A stretch of DNA of 64,000 nt, from NCBI GenBank assembly GCA_044222005.1, contig JBGANY010000001.1, positions 310,001 to 374,000 of the forward strand. The letters are read 5' to 3'. Position numbers and translations under genes: made by a program. Each line of letters begins with the position of its first letter. Positions within the stretch are counted from its first letter, which is position 1. The DNA comes from Methylotenera_A sp044222005 (lineage in GTDB: Bacteria; Pseudomonadota; Gammaproteobacteria; Burkholderiales; Methylophilaceae). The notes under the pieces are model-generated. The model saw only the letters and a list, made by a program, of their open reading frames with translations. It was not told the DNA's origin and searched no databases. This document shows, one piece after another, positions 8,175-16,692 of this stretch.

Positions 8175-9758
8175 ATGTTGAGACAAGTTGTTGCCTATGA
8201 CTCCACCCTGCGCGATGGCGCGCAGGCACAAGGGGTTTCTTTTACGGTAGAAGATAAGCTCAAGATCGTCCAGCGTTTGGATGATTTGGGCATTGGCTAT
8301 ATCGAGGCGGGTAATCCCGGCTCCAATCCCAAGGATCTGGAGTTTTTTGAGCGCGTCGGCGCGCTCAAGCTCAAGCATGCCAAAATCATCGCTTTTGGCA
8401 GTACCCGTAAAGTGGGCATCAAGGCCGCGGATGACAACAACCTGAAATCCCTGCTACGCGCTAATACCTCCGCGGTAGCGATTTTCGGTAAAAGCTGGGA
8501 TTACCAGGTCACCGACATTCTGCGCACCTCGCTGCAAGAAAACCTGAGCATGATTGCCGATACCATCGCTTTTTTGAAGCAGCAGGGCAAAGAAGTGGTG
8601 TTCGACGCCGAGCATTTTTACGATGGCTACAAAGCCAACCCGGATTATGCGATCAAGACTTTGCAGGCCGCGGCGGATGCCGGTGCGAATGTGCTTTGTC
8701 TGTGCGACACCAACGGCGGCACGTTCCCGAACGAGATTTTCGAGATCACGCAAAAAGTAGTCGCACGTTTCCCAAAAGCACAAGTTGGCATTCATTGCCA
8801 CAATGATTGCGAAATGGCGGTGGCCAACTCCGTCGCAGCGGTACAGGCGGGGGCCGTGCAGGTGCAAGGCACTATCAACGGTATTGGCGAACGTTGCGGC
8901 AACGCCAATCTGTGTTCCATCATCCCGAATCTGCAACTCAAGCTCGGCTTGTCCTGTATCCCGCAGGAAAACATCGCTGAACTCACCGCCACCGCGCGCT
9001 ATGTCAACGATGTTGCCAATATGCCTTTCAACGACAAGGCGCCGTATGTTGGCAATGATGCGTTCTCGCACAAGGGCGGCATGCACATTGATGCGGTGAG
9101 CAAGAACCCGATTTCGTATGAGCATATCAACCCGCAACAAGTCGGCAATATGCGCCATATTCTGGTGTCGGAAGTGGCAGGGCGCAGCGCCTTGCTGTCC
9201 AAAATTCACGAGGTAGATGCTTCGCTCGCCAAGGATTCGGCAGACACCAAACGTATTCTGGAACATATCAAGACTTTGGAGCATGAAGGTTACCAGTTCG
9301 AAAGTGCCGAAGCCTCAATCCAGTTGCTGGTGCGGAAGCAGCTCGGCAAATTCCGTCCGTTTTTTGACTTTAAGGAATATCAGGTCAATATTCACGAGCC
9401 TGCGCTGAATGGCGTGAACTCATCGGCTATGATCAAGATTGCGGTGGATGGTAAAGAGGAAATCACCGCTGCCGAAGGTGATGGCCCGGTAAATGCGCTG
9501 GATAACGCCATGCGCCACGCTTTGGAACGCTTTTACCCAGCGATTAAGCATGTGCGGCTGACTGATTACAAAGTGCGCGTGCTCGACTCAGACCGCGCGA
9601 CGGCGGCGAATGTGCGCGTGCTGGTTGAATCTGCCGACCAGTATGAAAGCTGGACAACCACGGGAGTTTCAACAGACGTGATTGATGCTTCGTGGCGCGC
9701 CATGTTGGATGCTATCGAATACAAGCTCATGCGTGATCAGTTAAGGACAACGGCTTAG
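8175..9758 (+). CDS. cimA: Citramalate synthase
   Basis: This 527-residue member of the HMGL/isopropylmalate synthase family has the TLRDGAQ motif at residues 11-17, the metal-site HCHND block near residue 205, and the long C-terminal LeuA-dimer-type regulatory domain. Its N-terminal half (DKLKIVQRLDDLGIGYIEAG) matches the CimA clade rather than LeuA. It condenses pyruvate and acetyl-CoA to (R)-citramalate, giving 2-oxobutyrate for isoleucine through LeuCD and LeuB, whose genes lie just downstream. This bypasses threonine deaminase, which fits an autotroph-like methylotroph. No lesion is visible. Confidence 0.9.
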   Translation: MLRQVVAYDSTLRDGAQAQGVSFTVEDKLKIVQRLDDLGIGYIEAGNPGSNPKDLEFFERVGALKLKHAKIIAFGSTRKVGIKAADDNNLKSLLRANTSAVAIFGKSWDYQVTDILRTSLQENLSMIADTIAFLKQQGKEVVFDAEHFYDGYKANPDYAIKTLQAAADAGANVLCLCDTNGGTFPNEIFEITQKVVARFPKAQVGIHCHNDCEMAVANSVAAVQAGAVQVQGTINGIGERCGNANLCSIIPNLQLKLGLSCIPQENIAELTATARYVNDVANMPFNDKAPYVGNDAFSHKGGMHIDAVSKNPISYEHINPQQVGNMRHILVSEVAGRSALLSKIHEVDASLAKDSADTKRILEHIKTLEHEGYQFESAEASIQLLVRKQLGKFRPFFDFKEYQVNIHEPALNGVNSSAMIKIAVDGKEEITAAEGDGPVNALDNAMRHALERFYPAIKHVRLTDYKVRVLDSDRATAANVRVLVESADQYESWTTTGVSTDVIDASWRAMLDAIEYKLMRDQLRTTA

Positions 9759-9830
9759 TCTACGGCTGTCTAGTGTCGGTACATGGATACGTGAGCAATC
9801 ATTCGCATGTGCGCGCATTCATTATGAGTA

Positions 9831-9847
9831 ACCTCGCCTCGCGAGGT
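9831..9847. other. Hairpin between convergent cimA and the MmyB-type gene
   Basis: ACCTCGC at 9831-9837 and GCGAGGT at 9841-9847 form a perfect 7-bp stem around a 3-base loop in the convergent gap 9759-9911. There is no T-run on either side, so it is not a classic intrinsic terminator, although its position suits a transcript end. Nothing else was recognised in the gap. Confidence 0.45.
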
Positions 9848-9911
9848 AAGCAGGATGCTCCTTACAGCCCAATGGTTTATACAATGAAAAAATTTAGACA
9901 TCACTTTCACA

Positions 9912-10697
9912 CTAGGAAGGCTGCAATAGCACCAGCTTAAGTTGTTCCTGTTCCACTGGCCGCAGCGTGACTTGGTGATAACCGATAATGCCGAGTTGCG
10001 GATGGTTGAATTCCCTGGGGCCACCTTGTCGTTCCAGTACGTCGTGTTGTTTCCAGAAGTGCTCGAACTCAGGGCTGGTTTGAGATAGTTCTGCAACCAG
10101 CCGCTGCAACTCCGGTTCTTCCAGCCGGCTGCGGCAATCAGCGCGGAATTCCGCAACCAGCCTGCGGGCACGTACCTCCCAATTTACCACGAACTGTTTT
10201 GCATCCGGATTCTGGAACACATATCGCAGCAAGTTGGGGGTGGATGTGCCAGCGACTGATTTATCCAGCCAGCCGGTAAAAAGCACTTCGGCGGCATGGT
10301 TCCAGGCCAGCAAGTCCCACGTCCGGCCCATGATGTAAGCAGGAATGGTAATGTTATCCAGCAAGCGCACCAGAGTTACAGGTGGCGTGTCTTCTTCAGC
10401 TTCGTTGCCGCGCGGGTCGCGGCGACCGGCGATGTCGAACAGATAGGCACGTTCAGTACGTGATAGTTTCAGTACTTGTGCCAGCCGATCAAGCGCCTCT
10501 GACGAAATGTTCACTTCACGGCCTTGCTCTATCCAGGTGTACCAGGTGGCACTGATGCCGGCTAACTGGGCAATCTCCTCGCGGCGCAGGCCTTTGGTGC
10601 GGCGGCGTATGCCGGATGGGAAGCCGAATTCCTCCGGCGTTCCGCGCTGCCTTAGGGCGAGAAGAAACTCTCCTAATTCTTTTCGTCTATTGTCCAA
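9912..10697 (-). CDS. XRE-family transcription regulator with MmyB-like ligand domain
   Basis: The start is placed at a TTG (complement of 10695-10697) because GGAGAG lies about 5 bases upstream and the protein then begins DNRRKELGEFL, the usual start of this family. A longer ATG-initiated frame from 10742 would take its first 15 residues from repeat copy B and is rejected. The 261-residue product has an N-terminal helix-turn-helix (RRTKGLRREEIAQLAGIS, then TWYTWIEQGR) and a C-terminal MmyB-type PAS-like domain ending in YHQVTLRPVEQEQLKLVLL. It is divergent from leuC, but its target genes and ligand are unknown. Confidence 0.85.
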   Translation of the reverse strand: MDNRRKELGEFLLALRQRGTPEEFGFPSGIRRRTKGLRREEIAQLAGISATWYTWIEQGREVNISSEALDRLAQVLKLSRTERAYLFDIAGRRDPRGNEAEEDTPPVTLVRLLDNITIPAYIMGRTWDLLAWNHAAEVLFTGWLDKSVAGTSTPNLLRYVFQNPDAKQFVVNWEVRARRLVAEFRADCRSRLEEPELQRLVAELSQTSPEFEHFWKQHDVLERQGGPREFNHPQLGIIGYHQVTLRPVEQEQLKLVLLQPS

Positions 10698-10713
10698 ATT
10701 TCTCTCCAAAATG

Positions 10714-10837
10714 GAAAAGCATTTATATCGAGTGCAATTCAAGGCGCACGGCGCGCAGTGACTGAGATAATACTGTGTTGTACAGCGAAGTTACGAGTAC
10801 CGCGCAACGCAGAAGTGTGCCGATAGAAATGCTTTTC
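10714..10837. repeat. GTAC-core repeat element, copy B
   Basis: Outer arms GAAAAGCATTTATATCG (10714-10730) and its complement at 10821-10837 match at 16 of 17 positions. The interior has AAGGCGCACGGCGCGC at its left edge, GTAC at about 10780 and 10797, and CGCGCAACGCAG at its right edge, the same edge sequences as copies C, D and E in the opposite orientation. The element occupies the leader of the MmyB-type gene on one side and lies about 120 bp upstream of leuC on the other. Confidence 0.75.
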
Positions 10838-10876
10838 GCTATCCTGTTAATTATAATACTAGTATAAGAAATAGTC

Positions 10877-10905
10877 TTGTTAGGGTATTGGAAAATGTTT
10901 ATTCT
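10877..10905 (+). promoter_or_regulatory. Candidate leuC promoter
   Basis: TTGTTA (10877-10882) and TATTCT (10900-10905) are separated by 17 bases and lie about 55 bases before the leuC start. A perfect palindrome ATACTAGTAT at 10856-10865 just upstream could be an operator for the divergent regulator. Both calls rest on pattern only. Confidence 0.4.
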
Positions 10906-10960
10906 GCGCATGTTTTAACAATATCGTTTCAAAATTCAGCGTCAATTTAAGGAGTTAGTT

Positions 10961-12370
10961 ATGGCGGGAAAAACGCTTTACGATAAATTATGGGAGTCGC
11001 ATCTTGTGCATGAAGGTGCGGATGGCACATGCTTGATTTATATTGATAGACATTTGGTGCATGAAGTGACTAGCCCGCAGGCGTTTGAGGGCTTGCGATT
11101 GGCAGGCCGTAAACCATGGCGCGCCGACACTATTGTGGCTAACCCTGACCACAACACGCCCACAAAAGATTGGGCAAAGGGTATTGAAGACCCGATTTCA
11201 CGTTTGCAAGTGGAAACCTTGGATAACAACATCAAAGAAACGGGTGCGTTGGTTTACTTTCCCTTCAAGCATGCCAATCAAGGGATTATTCATGTGATTG
11301 GCCCTGAAAACGGTACCACGCTACCTGGCATGACAGTAGTGTGTGGCGATAGCCATACCTCCACGCATGGGGCTTTTGGTGCGTTGGCGCATGGGATAGG
11401 GACTTCAGAAGTGGAACATGTGATGGCGACACAAACCTTGATTGCCAAGAAATCCAAACGCATGTTGGTGAAAGTGGATGGTCAGTTAGGTAAAGGCGTG
11501 ACGGCAAAAGACGTAGCCTTGGCGGTAATTGGCAAAATCGGTACCGCTGGCGGTACAGGCTATGCCATTGAGTTTGGCGGCGAGGTGATTCGTGCGCTTT
11601 CGATGGAAGGCCGTATGACCATCTGCAACATGGCAATCGAAGCAGGTGCGCGTGCCGGGATTATCGCGCCAGATGAGAGAACGGCAGAGTACTTAAAAGG
11701 TCGCCAATACGCACCTAAAGCTGACCAGTGGGAAAAAGCAGTCGCCTATTGGAACACCTTAAAATCCGATGCCGATGCGGTGTTTGACGCTGTGGTGGAG
11801 TTAAAAGGCGCTGAAATTGCGCCGCAAGTGACTTGGGGAACTTCACCTGAGCAAGTGTTGCCAATTGGCGCAACCGTGCCAGACCCGGCCAAAGAAACCG
11901 ATGCAACCAAGCGCACTAGCATTGAAAATGCATTGAAATATATGGGCTTAACCGCTAATACGCCGATTGAGCAAATCAAGTTGGATAAGATTTTTATTGG
12001 CTCTTGCACCAATTCACGTATTGAAGACTTGCGTGCGGCAGCGGCTGTAGCTAAGGGTAAAAAAGTGGCGAGTAATATTGCGCTTGCGATGGTGGTACCT
12101 GGCTCAGGTCAAGTAAAACGCCAAGCGGAAGCAGAAGGCTTAGATAAGATTTTTATAGAAGCGGGCTTTGAATGGCGTGAGCCAGGCTGCTCAATGTGCT
12201 TGGCGATGAATGCTGACCGTTTAAGTGCGGGTGAGCGTTGTGCTTCCACCTCAAACCGTAACTTTGAAGGTCGCCAAGGCCCCGGTGGCCGTACCCACTT
12301 GGTGAGCCCAGAAATGGCCGCGGCCGCAGCGATTGCGGGTCATTTTGTCGACGTTCGCAACCAGATTTAA
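10961..12370 (+). CDS. leuC: 3-isopropylmalate dehydratase large subunit
   Basis: This 469-residue aconitase-family subunit isomerises 2-isopropylmalate to 3-isopropylmalate, and the equivalent citramalate to methylmalate step after CimA. The 4Fe-4S cysteines are visible in SCTNSRIEDL and in PGCSMCLAMN; the substrate-site GDSHTSTHGAFGALAHGIGT block is at about residues 128-147. A clear AAGGAG ribosome site precedes the ATG. leuD follows after 9 bp. Length is typical of the bacterial LeuC. Confidence 0.97.
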   Translation: MAGKTLYDKLWESHLVHEGADGTCLIYIDRHLVHEVTSPQAFEGLRLAGRKPWRADTIVANPDHNTPTKDWAKGIEDPISRLQVETLDNNIKETGALVYFPFKHANQGIIHVIGPENGTTLPGMTVVCGDSHTSTHGAFGALAHGIGTSEVEHVMATQTLIAKKSKRMLVKVDGQLGKGVTAKDVALAVIGKIGTAGGTGYAIEFGGEVIRALSMEGRMTICNMAIEAGARAGIIAPDERTAEYLKGRQYAPKADQWEKAVAYWNTLKSDADAVFDAVVELKGAEIAPQVTWGTSPEQVLPIGATVPDPAKETDATKRTSIENALKYMGLTANTPIEQIKLDKIFIGSCTNSRIEDLRAAAAVAKGKKVASNIALAMVVPGSGQVKRQAEAEGLDKIFIEAGFEWREPGCSMCLAMNADRLSAGERCASTSNRNFEGRQGPGGRTHLVSPEMAAAAAIAGHFVDVRNQI

Positions 12371-12379
12371 GGAAACAAC

Positions 12380-13018
12380 ATGAAAGCATTTACACAACTC
12401 AATGGTTTGGCTTGCCCGCTTGATCGTGCCAACGTCGATACCGATGCGATTATTCCAAAGCAGTTTTTGAAGTCGATTAAACGTTCGGGTTTTGGCCCTT
12501 ACTTGTTCGACGAATGGCGCTACACTAACTATGGTGAGCCTGGCATGGATTGCAGCACACGCCCGATCAACAAAGATTTTGTATTGAACCAACCACGTTA
12601 CCAGGGCGCGCAAGTGCTGTTGGCGCGCGATAACTTCGGCTGCGGTTCTTCGCGTGAGCATGCGCCTTGGGCGATTGAAGATTACGGCTTCCGCGTGATC
12701 ATCGCGCCATCGTTTGCAGATATTTTCTTCAGTAATTGCTACAAAAACGGCATTCTGCCGATTGTGGCGGATGCTGCAATCGTTGATCAACTGTTCAAGG
12801 AATGTGAAGCTAACGAGGGTTACAAGTTGAATGTAGATTTATCTTCACAGACTGTGACTTTACCTTCCGGCAAGACATTCAGCTTTGATATTACACCACA
12901 TCGTAAACACTGCTTGCTGAACGGTCTGGATGAGATTGGACTGACTTTGCAGCATGCAGATGAGATCAAAGCGTTTGAAGTAAAACATAAAGCCGCGCAA
13001 CCTTGGCTATTCGCTTGA
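12380..13018 (+). CDS. leuD: 3-isopropylmalate dehydratase small subunit
   Basis: The 212-residue swivel-domain subunit pairs with LeuC. The diagnostic NFGCGSSREHAPWAI block is at about residues 89-103, and the N-terminal ANVDTDAIIPKQFLK block is intact. It follows leuC by 9 bp behind GGAAACA. Its stop codon lies inside the left arm of repeat copy C, so the end of the gene is embedded in that element. Confidence 0.96.
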   Translation: MKAFTQLNGLACPLDRANVDTDAIIPKQFLKSIKRSGFGPYLFDEWRYTNYGEPGMDCSTRPINKDFVLNQPRYQGAQVLLARDNFGCGSSREHAPWAIEDYGFRVIIAPSFADIFFSNCYKNGILPIVADAAIVDQLFKECEANEGYKLNVDLSSQTVTLPSGKTFSFDITPHRKHCLLNGLDEIGLTLQHADEIKAFEVKHKAAQPWLFA

Positions 13019-13136
13019 AACCTATTGCGTAACTGATACTCGGCGTTGCGCGGTGCTCGAAATCCTCATGTACTACGTGTACATTCCGGTTTCTGTGCTC
13101 CCTGCGCCTTGATTATCAGTTACTCGTTACGGTTTC
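13016..13136. repeat. GTAC-core repeat element, copy C
   Basis: The left arm starts at the leuD stop codon (13016-13038; GAAACC then GTAACTGATA) and pairs with 13114-13136, leaving a small mismatched region between the two matched blocks. The interior reads GGCGTTGCGCGGTGCTCGAA, then CATGTAC-TACGT-GTACAT in the centre, then CTGCGCCTTG. Copy D carries a nearly identical core in the same orientation. Confidence 0.8.
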
Positions 13137-13187
13137 TGCCAATTTAAAGGTTTAAGATAAAGAATTATTTTTTTAGGAATCATTAAA

Positions 13188-14258
13188 ATGACTATGAAAA
13201 TCGCAGTTCTGCCCGGTGATGGCATCGGCCCGGAAATCATTGCACAAGCGCTTCGCGTGCTGGATGTGCTGAAAAAAGAAGGTATGCCCATGGAGTTTAC
13301 AGAGGCACCATTGGGCGGCCAGGCTTATGACCAGTATGGCGCGCCATACCCAGAGTTTACCCAAAAAATCTGCCGCGAAGCCGATGCAGTATTGCTTGGC
13401 GCTGTAGGTGGCCCACAATATGACACCTTGGATCGTCCATTGCGCCCTGAGCGCGGTTTGTTGGGGATTCGTAAAGATTTAGGTTTGTTTGCAAATTTGC
13501 GTCCCGCCGTGCTGTATCCTGAATTGGCGAATGCTTCTACACTAAAACCAGAAGTGGTGGCAGGGTTGGACATCATGATTGTGCGCGAATTGACTGGTGA
13601 CGTGTATTTTGGTCAGCCACGCGGTATGCGCACTAACGAGCAAGGTGTTCGCGAAGGTTTTAATACCATGATTTACAGCGAGCCAGAAGTGCGCCGTATT
13701 GCACACGTAGCGTTTGGTATCGCCATGAAACGCGGCAAAAAGTTATGTTCAGTAGATAAAGCGAATGTGCTGGAAACCACCGAATTCTGGAAGGAAATCG
13801 TGATCGACGTTGCCAAAGAGTACCCGGAAGTTGAATTGAGCCACATGTATGTGGATAACGCAGCGATGCAGCTGATTCGCAACCCGAAACAGTTTGATGT
13901 GATGGTGACCGGCAACATCTTCGGCGACATCTTGTCTGACGAGGCTTCCATGCTGACCGGTTCCATCGGCATGCTGGCTTCGGCATCGCTGAATGAAACC
14001 AAAAAAGGCTTGTATGAGCCGTCGCATGGTTCCGCACCGGATATCGCCGGGAAGAATCTGGCCAACCCGATTGCGACGATTCTTTCTGCCGCGATGATGT
14101 TGCGTTACACTTTTGATAATGAGGCCGCCGCAACACGCATTGAGAATGCAGTGAAAAAAGTGCTGGCGGCTGGTTATCGCACCGGTGATATTTACGAAGC
14201 GGGTATGAAGCGGGTGAGTTGTTCTGAGATGGGTGACCAGATCGTTGCCGCAATGTAA
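13188..14258 (+). CDS. leuB: 3-isopropylmalate dehydrogenase
   Basis: This 356-residue NAD-dependent beta-decarboxylating dehydrogenase oxidises 3-isopropylmalate to 2-oxoisocaproate and also serves the citramalate route to 2-oxobutyrate. PGDGIGPEI opens the protein, the RELTGDVYFG substrate block is near residue 134, and the C-terminal EPSHGSAPDIAGKN nucleotide-site block is intact. It is flanked by repeat copies C and D in the same orientation, and its stop codon is part of copy D. The gap from leuD is 169 bp, mostly copy C. Confidence 0.97.
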   Translation: MTMKIAVLPGDGIGPEIIAQALRVLDVLKKEGMPMEFTEAPLGGQAYDQYGAPYPEFTQKICREADAVLLGAVGGPQYDTLDRPLRPERGLLGIRKDLGLFANLRPAVLYPELANASTLKPEVVAGLDIMIVRELTGDVYFGQPRGMRTNEQGVREGFNTMIYSEPEVRRIAHVAFGIAMKRGKKLCSVDKANVLETTEFWKEIVIDVAKEYPEVELSHMYVDNAAMQLIRNPKQFDVMVTGNIFGDILSDEASMLTGSIGMLASASLNETKKGLYEPSHGSAPDIAGKNLANPIATILSAAMMLRYTFDNEAAATRIENAVKKVLAAGYRTGDIYEAGMKRVSCSEMGDQIVAAM

Positions 14259-14378
14259 AAGTGTTTGCGCGGGCGAGTTGCTGCGTTGCGCGGTGCTCGA
14301 AATCCTCATGTACATTTGAGTACATTCTGGTTTCTGCGTGCCGTGCGCCATGCACTTCATCCCGCTCATCAACTTTTA
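14256..14378. repeat. GTAC-core repeat element, copy D
   Basis: The left arm begins at the leuB stop codon (TAAAAGT... at 14256-14273) and pairs with 14361-14378 at 14 of 18 positions. The interior reads CTGCGTTGCGCGGTGCTCGA, CATGTAC...GTACAT in the centre and GTGCCGTGCGCCATGCAC at the right. The first 30 interior bases are essentially identical to copy C. Confidence 0.78.
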
Positions 14379-14434
14379 TGCAGCATCATCAATTTCTGCG
14401 ATAATGGAAATCTAATTAATTGGAGAGTTTTAGA

Positions 14435-14746
14435 ATGGCACAATTTGACAATGTGAGTGTAAAAAAGAAGGCCAACGTTTACTTTGACGGTAAATGCGTA
14501 AGCCATACTGTGATGTTTCCGAATGGCACGCGTAGCACAATAGGTGTGATTTTCCCAAGTCTGCTCACTTTTAACACTGCTGCTCCTGAGTTAATGGAAA
14601 TCAATGCGGGTGTTTGTAAAGTACGGCTAAAAGGTGAAGATGCCTGGAAAACGTATGGTGCTGGCGAGAAATTTACTGTGCCTGGTAATTCAAGTTTTGA
14701 TATTGAAACGATTGAAACATTGGATTACGTCTGTCATTTCGAGTAG
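14435..14746 (+). CDS. ppnP: Pyrimidine/purine nucleoside phosphorylase
   Basis: The start is ATG 14435, with GGAG at 14422-14425; an upstream in-frame TTG is not supported. The 103-residue protein belongs to the small cupin family formerly UPF0345 (MAQFDNVSVKKKANVYFDGK at the start, then RSTIGVIFP and a YGAGEKFTVPGNSSFDI block). Characterised PpnP phosphorolyses several nucleosides to free base and ribose 1-phosphate. Length is typical. It is followed by yajQ after 9 bp. Confidence 0.92.
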   Translation: MAQFDNVSVKKKANVYFDGKCVSHTVMFPNGTRSTIGVIFPSLLTFNTAAPELMEINAGVCKVRLKGEDAWKTYGAGEKFTVPGNSSFDIETIETLDYVCHFE

Positions 14747-14755
14747 GAGCAACGT

Positions 14756-15250
14756 ATGCCTTCATTTGATATCAGTTCAGAAGTTGATATGGTCGCTTTA
14801 AAAAATGCAATTGATATTGCAGGTAAGCAAATCACCAATCGCTATGATTTTAAAGGCACGTCCGCCAAGGTAGAGCTGAATGAAAAGGACAGCATCATTA
14901 CTTTGTTTGGTGATAATGATTTTCAGCTTGATCAAATCAAAGACATTTTGCTCCCGGGCATGGAAAAAAAAGAGCCGGATTCATCCAAGCGTTTAGATCA
15001 CAAGGATGTGCAAAAAACTGGGGGCAATAAAGTCAAGCAAGAGCTGAAAATACGCGCGGGGATTGACAGCGAGCTTGCCAAGCGCATCACCAAGCTGATT
15101 AAGGATAGTGGGCTGAAAGTGCAGGCAAGCATTCAGGGAGATACAGTGCGTGTAAATGGCGCAAAGCGGGACAATTTGCAAGAGGCAATCGCATTCGTCA
15201 AAAAGAGCGTGACGGATTTTCCTTTGCAGTTTGGTAATTTTAGAGATTAA
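14756..15250 (+). CDS. yajQ: YajQ family nucleotide-binding protein
   Basis: The 164-residue protein is a full-length UPF0234/YajQ member: MPSFDISSEVDM at the N-terminus, the KLIKDSGLKVQASIQGDTVRV block in the second half and a QFGNFRD C-terminus. Some members bind cyclic di-GMP and act with transcription factors; others bind nucleotides or tRNA, so the role here is open. It is 9 bp after ppnP and 10 bp before a lipoprotein gene. Confidence 0.93.
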   Translation: MPSFDISSEVDMVALKNAIDIAGKQITNRYDFKGTSAKVELNEKDSIITLFGDNDFQLDQIKDILLPGMEKKEPDSSKRLDHKDVQKTGGNKVKQELKIRAGIDSELAKRITKLIKDSGLKVQASIQGDTVRVNGAKRDNLQEAIAFVKKSVTDFPLQFGNFRD

Positions 15251-15260
15251 AGGAGCTTGA

Positions 15261-15380
15261 ATGGGTAAGATGGTCGCGATTATTGTGTGCGCTTTCCTGT
15301 TGATGGGCTGCAACACAGTACATGGTGTGGGGCAGGATATCGAAAAGGCTGGCGAAGCCATTAAAAAGTCAACGAAATAA
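15261..15380 (+). CDS. Entericidin-like small lipoprotein
   Basis: A 39-residue frame starts behind AAAGGAG (15249-15255). It has a short signal peptide and a lipobox ending LLMGC, so the mature lipoprotein starts at Cys17 with CNTVHGVGQDIEKAGEAIKK. That sequence matches the entericidin A/B family (CNT..G.G.DI...G.AI). Entericidins are stress-linked envelope lipopeptides, described as an antidote/toxin pair in E. coli; only one copy is present here. It probably shares a transcript with yajQ. Small size explains why it could be missed. Confidence 0.85.
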   Translation: MGKMVAIIVCAFLLMGCNTVHGVGQDIEKAGEAIKKSTK

Positions 15381-15424
15381 GCATTGTTGGTAATAAGCAG
15401 TTTTAGAATTTTGAACGGAAGAAT

Positions 15425-16537
15425 ATGTTAAAAGTCGGGTTTGTTGGTTGGCGTGGCATGGTGGGCAGTGTGCTGATGCAGCGCATGATGGAAGAAAATG
15501 ATTTTGGCGAAATCGAGCCGCAGTTTTTTACGACTTCACAAGTGGGCGGCAAAGGACCGAACGTCGGCAAGGAAACGCCTGCGCTATTAGACGCCAAGGA
15601 CATCAATGCGCTTAGCGCCATGGATGCGATTGTTTCATGTCAGGGCGGTGACTACACCAGTGAAATTTATCCGCAATTAAGAAAAGCAGGCTGGGCTGGC
15701 CACTGGATAGATGCGGCTTCTACATTACGCATGGAAAAAGATGCAGTGATCGTGCTCGATCCGGTGAATATGCACGTGATTGAAGATGCGCTGCACAAAG
15801 GTGGTAAAAACTGGGTGGGCGGAAATTGTACCGTTTCGCTCATGCTGATGGCGCTAAATGGCCTGTTTAAAGCCAACCTGGTACAGTGGATCACTTCCAT
15901 GACTTATCAGGCGGCTTCGGGGGCGGGCGCGCAGAACATGCGTGAATTGCTGAATCAGATGGGCGAAGCGCATCGTGTGGCGAGTGATTTTTTGAAAGAC
16001 CCGGCATCGGCCATTCTGGATATCGACCGTGAAGTGGCGGGTACGCTGCGTGATGAAGCTTTCCCCAAAGCTCATTTTGGCGTACCGTTGGCTGGCAGCC
16101 TGATTCCCTGGATTGACAGCGATCTCGGCAATGGGCAAAGTAAAGAAGAATGGAAAGGCGGCGTGGAAACCAATAAAATCCTGGGTTTAAGCGACAATCC
16201 GATTCCGATTGACGGGCTGTGCGTGCGTATCGGCGCGATGCGCTGTCATAGCCAGGCATTGACTATCAAGTTAACCAAAAATGTGCCGTTAGATGAAATA
16301 AACCAGATGCTGGCAGAGGCTAATCCATGGGCGAAGGTGATTCCTAACGAGCGACAGGCGAGCATACGCGAACTGACACCAGCTGCGGTGACCGGTAAAC
16401 TTATCACGCCAGTAGGACGTTTGCGTAAACTGAATATGGGTAACGATTATCTCTCCGCGTTTACCGTGGGCGACCAGCTGCTGTGGGGTGCCGCAGAGCC
16501 GTTGCGCCGTATGCTGCGAATTTTGGTGGCACTCTAA
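15425..16537 (+). CDS. asd: Aspartate-semialdehyde dehydrogenase
   Basis: This 370-residue NADP-dependent enzyme makes aspartate semialdehyde for lysine, threonine and methionine. The N-terminal GFVGWRGMVGSVLMQRM nucleotide block and the catalytic cysteine in GGNCTVSLMLM (about residue 135) are present, as is the later RIGAMRCHSQALTIKL block. It is the long gram-negative form. It sits 44 bp after the entericidin-like gene. Confidence 0.97.
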   Translation: MLKVGFVGWRGMVGSVLMQRMMEENDFGEIEPQFFTTSQVGGKGPNVGKETPALLDAKDINALSAMDAIVSCQGGDYTSEIYPQLRKAGWAGHWIDAASTLRMEKDAVIVLDPVNMHVIEDALHKGGKNWVGGNCTVSLMLMALNGLFKANLVQWITSMTYQAASGAGAQNMRELLNQMGEAHRVASDFLKDPASAILDIDREVAGTLRDEAFPKAHFGVPLAGSLIPWIDSDLGNGQSKEEWKGGVETNKILGLSDNPIPIDGLCVRIGAMRCHSQALTIKLTKNVPLDEINQMLAEANPWAKVIPNERQASIRELTPAAVTGKLITPVGRLRKLNMGNDYLSAFTVGDQLLWGAAEPLRRMLRILVAL

Positions 16538-16607
16538 GAACGCCTGGATTCAGCATCAGCGTTGAAAAAAACCAACAATATTCACATGTATACACATAGC
16601 TGCTGAA

Positions 16608-16613
16608 TATAAT
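16608..16613 (+). promoter_or_regulatory. Candidate -10 element for fimV
   Basis: A perfect TATAAT lies 80 bases upstream of the fimV start within the A/T-rich gap 16538-16692. No good -35 box was found at 16-18 bases, so the assignment is tentative. Confidence 0.3.
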
Positions 16614-16692
16614 GTGTATTATGAGCTTGCATCTCTAACTGATTGATGTTATTTTTGTTATTGCAATATTTTAGTAAATTAAGGGTGGGATA

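Noticed and set aside
9770..10171. A 133-residue minus-strand frame overlapping the MmyB-type gene
   Set aside because: It overlaps the well-supported regulator in another frame and shows no family features.
14265..14456. A 63-residue plus-strand frame after leuB
   Set aside because: It lies in repeat copy D and its leader, has no ribosome site and matches only the repeat-derived peptide pattern.
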